Shown here one piece after another: positions 26,001 to 35,711 of a stretch of 64,000 bases of DNA. Both the position numbers and the translations under genes were made by a program. Location of the stretch: contig NC_086248.1 of NCBI RefSeq assembly GCF_021018805.1, positions 23,630,922 through 23,694,921 of the forward strand, given 5' to 3'. Origin of the DNA: Prinia subflava (taxonomy: Eukaryota; Chordata; Aves; Passeriformes; Cisticolidae). Within the stretch, counting starts at the first letter, position 1. The number at the start of each line of letters is the position of its first letter. The notes beneath the pieces were generated by a model. The model had not been told where the DNA came from, made no database searches, and worked only from the letters and a program-made list of their open reading frames with translations.

Positions 26001-29000
26001 TCTCCTCCACTGTGTGTGTCCTGGCAGAAGAAACTGTATCCTCCTTCCAATACTCCTGTCACCAGCTGAGCAAATAAAGAAAATAAAGTGTTATTTGGGA
26101 AGAAGGCTGAACTCCATGGCACCTGCAAACCACCACAATGGCTCTGCCCAGACATCTGGTGTCAAGAGAATCCTGGGCACCTGAGGGTGGCACTGAATTC
26201 AAGTTCCAATGAGTGAACGAATCATAGTGAAGGGTGAACTAAATTCTCCCAATTGGGGTATACCAGAATAAAAATAGGAGGTAACATTTTATCCCCACTT
26301 ATTCCACACAATGTATTTTCAGAGTCATATTCCACACAGATTCTCACAAAATCTTCTTTGCTGATGATCTCATTGCTAGAGAAAGTATATAACCAAAGCT
26401 CAGTAAATAGATTTTTCTTCTGATTACTTCTGGAAAGCTACATCTTGAAGAAATTTTATACTCAAGAGATGTGACTACAATTTTTTCAAGCACATGACAG
26501 AGCATATTTTCAGCTTTACTCTCCTTAATAGCTAAAACCAGATGTTTCATTGCATTGCCATTCTTCAAGATCTTTTAAAGTAATTGTCTTGGTTTGGAAA
26601 GACAGGTATCTGTCAGGGAAAACTGGAGTTTCCCTTGGAATGGAGAATGTAAAAACCCCTCCCTTCAAATTATTACAGTTTTGCATTTAGGAACTTTCAG
26701 GTGAAAATATGGGAATAGGAATAACAGTTGTTTACTAGGAATATTAATAAAATACAAATGCAGCAGTACAAGAAAACAGACAAGCAAAGAAACAAAAGTC
26801 CTAGAAAACCCTGACAGAGTCAGAGATAGGACCTGACACCCTGTTTTCAGGGTGTTGGAAGCAGTCCAAATAAATCCTCCTGGAGTAACAGATGTTGTTC
26901 TACGAAATAAGAGATGATCCTGTAGAAAAAAGGGTCCATTGCTGGCGAGATGGGTCCGGTCTTCCTCCAAGAATTCAGTGAAAAAATAAACCAGCTAAAT
27001 TGGTGTTTGGGATTGCTGGTTTTATCCCGGTGGAAAGGCTCTGGCTCCTCCCACTGGGTGGAGCATCTCACAATGGAATGAGATGATGTTATCAGTCATG
27101 TGAGAGGCCTTAAATGGCCCATTCACAGGTGATGTCCCTTGGAGAAGGATGGGTAGAGGAAGAGATAAGAAGGCACTGCCTTATCTGGTGTTATCAGGTG
27201 TCCCATTAACAGAAGGCATCTCCCCTCTTTCCACCCCTAGAGTTATAAGAGACGAAGACAATATCTCCCAACCGGTTTCAACAGATGGAAATAGAATACA
27301 CATTTTTGGTTACAATTTTCAACCCAAGACAGCAAATCACTCATCCCAAGCATATTACATCCTTCCCAATATAAGTGACTTCCTCAGCAGGATATGCCAC
27401 TGCATGACTTTCTGGCATAACAAGTACCACCTTAAACATAACAGAATCACTGTGAAGAGTAATGACCAACTAATAGCCATGACAGATGACAGGTTGTCTG
27501 CTGTGCAGGGGCTGGCTGAAATCTAGAGAAACAAGATCCATGCTGGATGTTCTCACCCTTCCACAGAAGGTAGGAGGTGGTAGGACAGGTTGAGGGTAAA
27601 ATGGGAGGAGTGAGCATGCGCAAGGACATGAACAAGATCCCCTTTAATATTTATACAGAAGGGATCATTGGACATTGTTCATAAAGATGTTCTTCCTCTT
27701 GGGAATAGCATGAGGAGAGCAGTAACAACTTTAGGCAACTCCCAAATGCAAAAAAAAATTGTTAGGTATCTCAAAAAAAAATCTGAAAGGCAAAATCAAT
27801 TTGTATGTTTTTGCCCTTATCTATCTGCAGAATAAAAAATAGCTTTGCAAAGCCACAGTAGAAACTCCTTGTACTAAAACTAATTTTACAAGATCACTTG
27901 ATTAAAGGACTACAATAACTGGTATGACTAAATGCTGCTCAGAGCTGTGAACAGGAAGCTAATTTTAAATGGTTCAATAAAGATTATCACCTAAATGATC
28001 TACCTTTCCCCAATGTTATTTCTTTCATGCCTCATTTTCCCCCTAAATTAGCTTTTAAAATACTCAGTCAGCCTAGGTCATTATTTTTGACCTTCTGAGA
28101 TAGAATTATTGCTGCAATTTAGGGGAAAAAAACGTACATCTAGTTATATCATAATATACAGACTTGGAAGTATCTCATGTGTTAGAGAAAAATCAACAGC
28201 ACCCCGCAAGGGCTGGGCAGCCGTGCATATCAGCAGTAAACCCAGGCACTTTCCCTGCCCAAGCAACAAAGGGGAGGCAGCCATGGAAGGACTCTTCTCC
28301 TGGCTGCAGGGCTGTGCAGAGCACACCAGTTTAGAAGCAGTACCTTGCCAAAGGACCGGCTGCGTCCCAGGGCAAGCTCTGCACCCAGCCACTTTCAGGG
28401 GCTCCCTCAGCCACTGAGGGAAAGACTGCGTGGCCTTGCAAGTGCCTGCCAGTCCCTCAGAAGACCACACTGTGCTGTGATTGTGTTAAGAGCTTACAGA
28501 TGTTTTCATACAATTCTCATAGTTGAAGGAAGTGTTAGGAATAAAAGGATAATAACATTGTTTATACTGTAGTTAATCCAAACAATGTCCATCATTAATG
28601 CTGCACTCCATAAACTCCTTCCCAGTAAAGGCTGGCATAGTGAATCCCATTTTTCCTGCAAGTGGTACAGGTTCACCACCTAAAGTGTAATGCAACCAAA
28701 GCTGTCTCCATGGGTCACACCTCTCTAAAGGACAATGGCATCAGTGTGGCTATGAGCAGTGGCTTCAGCTCAACCTGAGTACTCCCTTGTTTACAAAAGA
28801 ACGTATTTTTGGATACTACGAACTGTAATACTCTCACAGCCACAAATGACATAAGCAAAGCAACATTTGTAGGAAATGTCAGCAGCATCTTATAGCATAT
28901 AAATAGCTAGTATAGATACAAAAATAATTTCATTCCCCACTTTCCAGAAGGAACTAATTGGTAAAAAGCTGCTACAGCTGCCCACAAACTTTACTCAGTG

Positions 29001-32000
29001 CACCATACAACACATAAATAATCTTTTTCCCCATTTAGCCAGTTGCTCCTTTGCCTGGCACCACTATTTCTTGCACCCACAATGCTTTCATCACATGCTG
29101 GAATGCTTCAGAAAACAAAACCAAGAGATCACTCTGAAACATGACCACAAATGGCTCCATTATGCACAGGTGTACAGGCTGAAGGAGCTGCTTCCCTGCC
29201 ACCTCAGAAGTGATAAGGAGGGGTCAGAAATTTCCAGCAGTGCATTTAAGTCCTTGATCACACTTGTTGTGGTCTGCTCCCTGGACAGGCAGCGTTTCCA
29301 AGATCTCCTTACACCACGATACAGTAGGTCTGAAATTTGCCCAGAAACAGATGGTGGCTCCTCTGTCAACACAGCCTTGAGACAACCTTTCCTTCCTTGC
29401 CCACTGTCTCCGGAAGTCCTTCATCTTCAGGCTGGCAGGAGTCCAGGCCTGCTGCTGGCACTGCTGATGAACAACCACAGGCAAATCTTCTCTCGAGAAA
29501 TTCACATGCTCAGAAAAGGGCAATTATAACCATTTGCACTTGAGTAAACCACTTCACGTGGTTTCCGAACAGCACAAAAAGACAATTCCTTCACAAGCCA
29601 GTTAAAATGATACTCAAACTCAATCAGCTCAGGGGAAAAACCTGCAGCTCAAGGTTGCATTTGAGCTGAAACAACCCACACTTTCTCCCCCTGTAATGAA
29701 GTTTTCTTTTTTCCTATCACTTTCATTCTGTCATTCTGTTGCTGAATTCTTTAAAATGCTGTGGCACATGGTTTTTTATCAACTCTGCTACCAAAATAGG
29801 CAAGGACACTAATACCAGTCTGACTGGGTGGAGGAGAGGTGTTACTGGGGAGGATTTTGTTTTTTCTCATGATAAAACTAAAGTCTGAGACTCACTGGAG
29901 AGAGGCAGATAAGGGACCTGGTACTGCATCACGCTGTCAGGGCATGATGGGCTTACAAGGTTCAAAACAGAGCTAGATTAGAATGAAGAGAAACAGAAGT
30001 TCACATCTGATAAAAGCAAGCAAATGCCTGCACAGACAGGAACTTTATCTTTACACGAATGCAGTTACCCCAGGGCAGAGATAAGGGCTTCACGAGGGTG
30101 GAGAAAGAAAGGGGAGAGGAAAGAGCAGCCTAGCTGCTACCCATGGCTCATGTGACACAGCACCTCTGCACAGTCTCCTGCTTCCTAAGACTTTTCCTAC
30201 AGCACATGCAACACCTCACTCATCAGGAAAATCTAAGACTTTTCACAGGCAGATTCAGTAGGGAAAGAATTTTTCAGATGAAGAAAAGACAGTAAAGAGA
30301 TCACTTAAAGTGAGGCTTCATAATTGACCAGTTTTCTCTAATGTAAGCCCAGGTGGTCCAGATCATTTGGCCAGTTTTGCTAACAAACTCCCCCAAAACA
30401 ACAGGTCTGTGTGCCGTGTAACTGGGTACCTGGCACTCTCCCTCTTTGCTGAATTACCCAGCTGAGACTGAAGCAGAGAGGCACAGACCCTTCTCACAGT
30501 GTTGCAAGATGCCTTGTGATCCTTGTGATCCCAGCACAGGGGGGAGCAGCGCCGCCTCTGCTGCTCCAGCTGCTCCTGCAGCTCCTCCAGACACGGCCGT
30601 GCCAGCCAGCAGGTGATCAGCCCATGTCCTATAACCCCCTGCCAGTCCCCACCAGGCACCTTCTCCACCGGGCAGGGAGCCACCCCTTGATGCCCCTGCC
30701 TGAGACATAGGAGCATTACTTCTCCTTGAAGTCCAAGCACTGTAGATTTCTACAGAATAAAACATTGTTTGTCCCTAAAGAACATCCTGCCCTCCTGAAG
30801 AATGTGACAAATTAACCTGGAGAAACCTCTCCAGCTCCCCTAGATCTGCTTTGCCTGTTACATTGTCTGGGACAAGAGAGGTCCAATTCTCTGTGAGTAC
30901 CAAAACCCAGCCAAGTCATTAAATATCCCAGTAAAAAAGGTACAGCAAGAACATACAGAAACTATTAGGAATTCCACATAAGAGGTCTAAGATTTCTAGT
31001 GATTTTAGACCAAAGCACACAACACCTAGAGTTGCACAAATCCTATGATACCAAATTCCCCCATGGTATTGCTTTCAATCGTTCAGACATAAAAAGTCAG
31101 AAAACTAAGTAGGTCATCCTTTTCATCCCAGTTGGGAGGATACCTCGCTTTAACATCTTGTTTTGGCCACATAATATGCAAACTGAGCTGTGATGCTATG
31201 AATCATGACCTGAATCACCATAGCTATAACTCAGAAAAACTTCAAAGCAGCGTTTCAGGTGTATTGTACACAAGCTATTAAAGCAACTTCTTTTCAGACA
31301 CGCTACTAAACAAGTTCATTAATGGTAACATTTTATGACTTTTCTCGCAGTAGGTCTGAAAAATTTTAATCCAACTGAAACTGAAAAGGTCAACAAGGAA
31401 GAGAATAGGGAGTTACACAAGTTTTCTGAATGCTGTTCCTCATCATTCTGTCTTAAAAGCAAGCAAGTGTACTATAAACTGCTACTGATATATGGCTAAT
31501 TCTTTAAAGGAAAATTTCCAAGACTCATGAGATACAACCAAGGGTATCACAAGCTGTGCACCAACAGGAGCAATTGTGCAGGTACCTCAGATAGAGAACA
31601 TACCTGGAGGTGCAAGAACCCATTTTTCCCCTATGCCCTTTGGCTCTCTCCCTGCAAACATCAAGCAGTGTGGTGTTGTATCAGCATGGCTTTCTGCTTT
31701 GCAGCATTTTTATGGGATCAGTGCCTTGCTGCAGAGCATCACTTGTCCTCACATCTAGCTTGTAAGTGCTGCCAACACATTTCATTGCCACTATCATGTG
31801 TTTAATGATCTCCATAATGCTCTAGCTTCATGTATGTCCATTTACAAGAAGGTTTATTTACAATACTGATGAACAGTTCCATATGGATAATATTAGATTA
31901 ACAGCAACACTCACTTTCATGTAAAGGATTTCATTATATAGGAAGGAGGGGTCTTAATAGTCACTGTATTTTAGTTATGTCATTGCTCCACAGTATAAAA

Positions 32001-35000
32001 GCTATCATCTGGTTACAAGTATGAGGACTTCTTCAGCATATAACAAACAGACTTCCCTTGGAAACCAGTTTATTGCTAGCATAAAAAGGCATTCATAGAT
32101 CAACAGTCCAGGTATTTTCTATTTAAATTTACCAGTAGGTTTTGTAACACAGCAGAACGTTACACAAATTTAGAAACTATGACTATTATTCCAAGTATTC
32201 AAAGAAGAAAGATTGACTGTCCTGAGAGTTTTATCCACACTTGGTACAACTGAAGAAAAGTCTACACTTGTAAACTCTCAGTAACATAACTGGAGGTTAA
32301 AACAATAGATCTCTATATAACTGTAAATAGTATCTGCATAAAATAATGCAGATGGACATTGAAGTCAACATCAACACCACATTTAGAGAAATTAAACTGA
32401 TCAACACACATTGCTTCTGGATTATAACACCCTGACAAGGAGGTTAGAAATGTAACCACATGAAGAACACAAGTAGTTCCAAGTATCTACTGAATACAAA
32501 ACTGCTCCCATCAGAACAATTAAGTATCAAATTTCTTAATAACCCAACCCAGTAATTTTGAGTAAACAATTCACTACACAAGAGAAATTACATTCGATTT
32601 AAATCACTTCATCTCTAAACACTCACCTTGTAAAACACTACAGAATTAAGTACAAACTTAAAGGAGAATTGCAGCTTATATACACTTCTAAGCTAATATT
32701 AAAAGAAAAAAGAAGAAAAAGATTAGTAGTTTTAGCCCTAGGTTGTATTTGAAAAAACTGTAGTGAAAAAATTGAAAAGAGGATTTTGAAAATTAAATAT
32801 CTCCTTACAGAAAGAAGAAATACTTTGGTTAAAAGTGTTCCAGAATATTCTGTATGTTAAAGCAAAAGAGTAATTTTCTGACCACATCATTATTTACACT
32901 ACCATAGTTCCTAATTTTCACTTCAACAAAAACATACAGTTCTGAGTAAAAGCAGCTAAAGAGCTCTCTGGTAAGTGGAAAACTTCACACTGCCTAAATA
33001 TTTTGGTTTTTATGAAAGGAAGTAAGTCCACAGAAAGTTCAATTCAGTCTGAAATATATCTGTATGTTTAGATTTTAAGCTTAAAGAAACAGATGAATCA
33101 CAATGGCATTGTTTCAGCAACATTTCTTTTTTCCAGCAAAACTGAGAGGACGCAAAAGAATCTATTGCAAGTTTACAGAAATAGATGCAAGGAGTGTGTG
33201 CGTGATTAAACACAAGTAAATTAAATGTTTTGCCCTCCAGATAAAGCCAGTTTTGCTACAAAGTACTTTGTACAACCCACCAGCACAATCACATTGAGCA
33301 CGAAGTCAGGCTGAAAGATCAGGCCTTCACTTGCACTGACTGAGAAAAGTGCATTTGAAACACTGCTAACCAAGATCAGCAAGGATGTTTAAGGCAAGGT
33401 TTGTTTCACACCGTCCTTAGAGGCTGGTGTGAATTCCTACAGTTAGGATTTTCTCCCAGTGAAGTGACATTGAAGATGGCTGCACCATTTCTGCAGATGC
33501 TTTCCTAATTCAGAGGCATTGCTCAGAGATGATTTTCAACATGAGCCAATGTAATTAAGACAGACACTGCAAAAGAAGCCTGACCAACCCCTTTTCTCTT
33601 ACCTCATAAAACATATACAGAGAAAGCAGAGTAAGTCCAAGGTTGTAGATGACTAGAATACCCCTGCAGGAGAAAGGCTGCTTATTCCGCATGTACTTTG
33701 GTCCTAGCCATACGATTAGTAAGTACAAGACTGAGAAGATAAAGGTAGGTGTATAGTTCTCCAGAAGAGGCCATCCTTTTACTCTGGGGTCTGAAACAAA
33801 CAAATAAAAACACACAAACACTTAGATTTTGTACGGAGAAGAATTTAACACATCTAAAAATAGCTGTACCCAAAATGCTTCCAGTGCTGGAATACCAAAA
33901 AAAGACAAAATGCAGAAGCCCTTTTACTAAGGACCACATTGCTAATTACAAACAACAATATTTTATTTACATATTTAAGAAAGGAGAAATAATTCTTTTC
34001 CTAAGGCAAAAATATTAAGTTATTACCACTATTATTTTTAAATACTCATTACCATTCAGAACTATCATCCACTAGATACCACAGATAAGACTATAAAGAA
34101 AAGCCTCAACAAATCTCTCCCCTTTATTTTCTCAAACCAACCCTTCCTGATAGTACACATCTTATTTCCTAGAGTCAGCAAACCTAGGAGTGAAGCAGAT
34201 ACCTCTGTAGCTACAGGTGGATGATCCTGATAATTATTTTCCAGTCAATACTAACACAATTAGACTTATGTATGTGCTATTAGAAAGAATTAAATTTTGG
34301 AGTCCTTGTATGAGCAATGGAACACAGAACAGTCAGTCCCACCTGAGTAACCAGTCTGGTTGGCAGTGCCCTGACATCTCAGGAAAAGCACATAAACCAC
34401 TCTGAATCAAAGAATTTTAGAGGACTACTTGGTCCTTAGGACTAATGTTTAGTGTGATCCTTTTGAACAACAGCTGTGTTGTCCACACCTGGCAACAGCA
34501 CAGTATCTCACTCCTCTCACTAAAGTCAGCCCAAAGCACTGAAACCAAGTTAACCAAACTCTAAATGAACAATTCAAGCATTGCTGTCATTCACAGTCTT
34601 GACTTAATTTTAAAGGAGTCACACATGGATCCTGAATGTAAGAAATGAAGCCTTAAAACGGTAGGTTGGACAGTAGGTAGGCATGCCAGGAAATTGTTTG
34701 AACTTGCCACCTTTATGGCTCATGATTTTTCTCATACAGCAAACAGAGACCATATGCCAGCACATGCAATAAGTTAGATTAGAACATTAGATCCCTGCTA
34801 ATTTAAACAGGCTTAGTATGAATAGAGAGGCAACAAGGGCATCGAGAATTAATAAAAGCAAACAAAAAACAGAAGAATCAGAGGCTTGTTCCACCTCCTG
34901 TGGACTTTCTCCTGTGAAGAAGGGGCACCATCACTGAATCTTGAGTGGGGCAGAGAAAAGGCATTACTGCAGCAGTCAGAAGAAGAAAGCACAGGCCCCT

Positions 35001-35700
35001 GAGCAGCACTGCTCTGCACACTCTGTGCAGGATGCAGCTGTTTAATTTCCCTGGTCAGAACCAGGTGGAACTGGACCATCCTACCCAAGCCACTGCATGA
35101 GGCCACCACTGGTCCTGGTTCCACAGCCTCTGCTTCCTCACACTGACCAGGACTGCAGTTCTCCACCTAGAGTTTTTCCCTGGGCAAAACCTACCAAAAC
35201 TATTGCTTCTTCAAAAAAGAATGGTTTCAAAGAAGCAGTGTTTTCCAAAAACTACAGATATTTTTAGTGAAAAATTCCAGAGAAGCTCTAGTTATGAAGG
35301 CAAGAGTATTTTTTATTTAATTAAATTCAAATTAAAGTGGCTTTTCTAGAATAAAAGCTATTACTAAATTAAAAAAAAAAAAAAGGCAGCAAAGATCTGA
35401 GTGAGATAAGTCATCCAATAAGACAAACAACATAAGCTTAACTGAGAGTAAGAGGAATGACCTCTTCAGGTCTAAGATCAGGAGCATTGAATAGACTCTT
35501 ATTTACTACACTGTGAGATGTTTTGATATTTTGCAGATCCTAAAGAAAGTAGTCACCTGTCAATATCAAGTTAGAGGAAAAATGTTTATTATGTTTCAGT
35601 AAGATCAGTTTTATTTATGTGTTAACTTTTGAGAAATCTTACCTCTGGGTCCAAGCCAAACATCAAAGTAACTATTGATTGTTTTATCCATAAGTTCCAT
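19951..35700 (-). CDS. ELOVL5: ELOVL5, elongation of very-long-chain fatty acids protein 5 (complete, 7 coding exons)
   Basis: The coding join, read on the minus strand, is 35700-35643, 33790-33603, 26065-25988, 25349-25178, 23652-23528, 21689-21555, 20082-19951. It gives 295 residues plus TGA, close to the 299 of human ELOVL5. The family enzyme is a multi-pass ER membrane 3-ketoacyl-CoA synthase. It condenses malonyl-CoA with C18-C20 polyunsaturated acyl-CoA, the rate-limiting step of long-chain PUFA elongation. Visible ELO motifs are KLIEFMDT (residues 120-127), the histidine box HVYHH (143-147), NSFIH (173-177) and MYSYYG (180-185). The first hydrophobic segments lie at about 32-50 and 63-82. 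The basic tail ends KQRKD, fitting a KXRXX-type ER retrieval signal. [10 protein letters not shown] and the tail fit ELOVL5 better than its paralogue ELOVL2. The start ATG at 35700-35698 has A at -3 and G at +4. All introns are GT-AG. ELOVL5 is a known LXR/SREBP-1c target. Confidence 0.97.
20083..21554 (-). other. ELOVL5: ELOVL5 intron 7 (1,472 bp)
   Basis: Starts GTAAAAG and ends TTCTAG, phase 0. The only internal structure seen is an imperfect 24-bp direct repeat at 20927-20974 (units beginning gattttct). Confidence 0.92.
21555..21689 (-). CDS. ELOVL5: ELOVL5 exon 7: residues 208-252
   Basis: This 135-bp, phase 0-0 exon has acceptor tctccccag and donor GTAAAA. It encodes [18 protein letters not shown], then the final membrane-spanning stretch through [21 protein letters not shown]. 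The first residue is Ile where relatives usually carry Leu or Val, a conservative change. TSCGVVWPC is the segment that most clearly separates ELOVL5 from ELOVL2. Confidence 0.96.
21690..23527 (-). other. ELOVL5: ELOVL5 intron 6 (1,838 bp)
   Basis: Starts GTGAGTG and ends CCCCAG, phase 0. It contains a MIR-like relic (22715-22790) and a plus-strand G11 run at 23268-23278. Confidence 0.92.
22715..22790 (+). mobile_element. MIR SINE core relic in ELOVL5 intron 6
   Basis: The segment AATTTATCTCTAGGTTTCAG, then TTTCCCCCACCTACAAAATG and GGGAAGGAAGAACACT, follows the MIR core (CTCAGTTTCCTCATCTGTAA, then AATGGGGATAATAATA). It is the better preserved of the two MIR-like pieces in the window. Confidence 0.55.
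23528..23652 (-). CDS. ELOVL5: ELOVL5 exon 6: residues 166-207
   Basis: This 125-bp exon has an acceptor preceded by a long T run (cttttttttag-like) and a consensus donor, GTGAGT. It completes the split Ser codon and encodes [20 protein letters not shown], holding the NSFIH and MYSYYG motifs of PUFA elongases. [12 protein letters not shown] follows at the end. It closes in phase 0. The basic WWKKY loop and the YITQGQ motif are standard for ELOVL2 and ELOVL5. Confidence 0.96.
23653..25177 (-). other. ELOVL5: ELOVL5 intron 5 (1,525 bp)
   Basis: Starts GTAAGTA and ends in a polypyrimidine tract plus TTTAG. It interrupts a Ser codon after its first base. Nothing else recognised. Confidence 0.92.
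25178..25349 (-). CDS. ELOVL5: ELOVL5 exon 5: residues 109-165, catalytic histidine box
   Basis: This 172-bp exon has acceptor cctttccag and donor GTAAGTA, and it ends one base into a Ser codon. It encodes the catalytic core of the ELO fold: [12 protein letters not shown], then [11 protein letters not shown] (the KXXEXXDT motif), [16 protein letters not shown] (the histidine box essential for condensation) and [15 protein letters not shown]. All key residues are present. The open frame runs on into both flanking introns without an early stop, but the splice signals and homology bound the real exon. Confidence 0.97.
25350..25987 (-). other. ELOVL5: ELOVL5 intron 4 (638 bp)
   Basis: Starts GTACCG and ends TTTCCAG, phase 0. 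No repeat or other feature seen. Confidence 0.92.
25988..26065 (-). CDS. ELOVL5: ELOVL5 exon 4: residues 83-108
   Basis: This 78-bp, phase 0-0 exon encodes the lumenal loop that starts [14 protein letters not shown] and ends GGEADMK. The acceptor is tttgctcag and the donor is GTACCG, weaker than the consensus. It is too short to stand out as an open frame and was found by following the ELOVL5 reading frame. Residue 88 is Leu (codon TTG), where the family, as I remember it, normally has Trp (TGG). Confidence 0.93.
26066..33602 (-). other. ELOVL5: ELOVL5 intron 3 (7,537 bp)
   Basis: Lies between exon 3 (donor GTAAGAG) and exon 4 (acceptor TTGCTCAG), in phase 0. It holds a 747-bp solo LTR at 26585-27331 and two modestly GC-rich patches near 28200-28480 and 30500-30710, neither of which I can assign. 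The latter is rich in CTG/CAG triplets (ctgctgctccagctgctcc), but its open frames lack recognisable domains. Confidence 0.88.
26585..27331 (-). mobile_element. Solo LTR of a second avian endogenous retrovirus family
   Basis: The element is bounded by the inverted termini TGTCTTGG and CCAAGACA (747 bp). Body segments such as CTGACACCCTGTTTTCAGGG, CTGGCTCCTCCCACTGGG and GGAGCATCTCACAATGG resemble an LTR family abundant in songbird genomes. From memory, the family sense strand is minus, and GGATAAAACC there could be a TATA-like element. The flanks (AGTAAT and GCAAAT) do not form an exact duplication, so the original target site has decayed or been rearranged. No viral coding sequence remains. 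Confidence 0.72.
33603..33790 (-). CDS. ELOVL5: ELOVL5 exon 3: residues 20-82
   Basis: This 188-bp exon has acceptor tttgtttcag and donor GTAAGAG, and it ends in phase 0. It encodes the ELOVL5 signature [19 protein letters not shown] and two hydrophobic stretches, residues about 32-50 and 63-82. These are the first membrane spans, separated by a short basic loop (PKYMRNKQP). The second ends LYMFYE at the junction with exon 4. Within the LGPRDPRVKGW segment the Asp codon is split across intron 2, which confirms the splice. Confidence 0.96.
33791..35642 (-). other. ELOVL5: ELOVL5 intron 2 (1,852 bp)
   Basis: Bounded by GTAAGA and TTTCAG on the minus strand, interrupting an Asp codon after its first base. 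Contains an A14 run near 35371. No repeat family or exon is recognised inside. Confidence 0.9.
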
Positions 35701-35711
35701 TCTACAACCTA
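35643..35711 (-). CDS. ELOVL5: ELOVL5 exon 2: 5' UTR end, start codon and residues 1-19
   Basis: On the minus strand the acceptor is ctatttcag and the exon opens with 11 bases of 5' UTR. The ATG at 35700-35698 follows in good Kozak context (A at -3, G at +4). Coding bases 35700-35643 encode [19 protein letters not shown] plus the first base of an Asp codon. The donor is GTAAGA at 35642-35637. The phase (one base over) matches exon 3, which supplies the other two bases. The stretch ahead of the conserved LGPRD motif is the most variable part of the family. Confidence 0.93.

Noticed and set aside
33555..33821. An 88-codon minus-strand frame starting in intron 2
   Set aside because: It is exon 3 of ELOVL5 plus intronic bases. 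The real start codon is in exon 2 at 35700.
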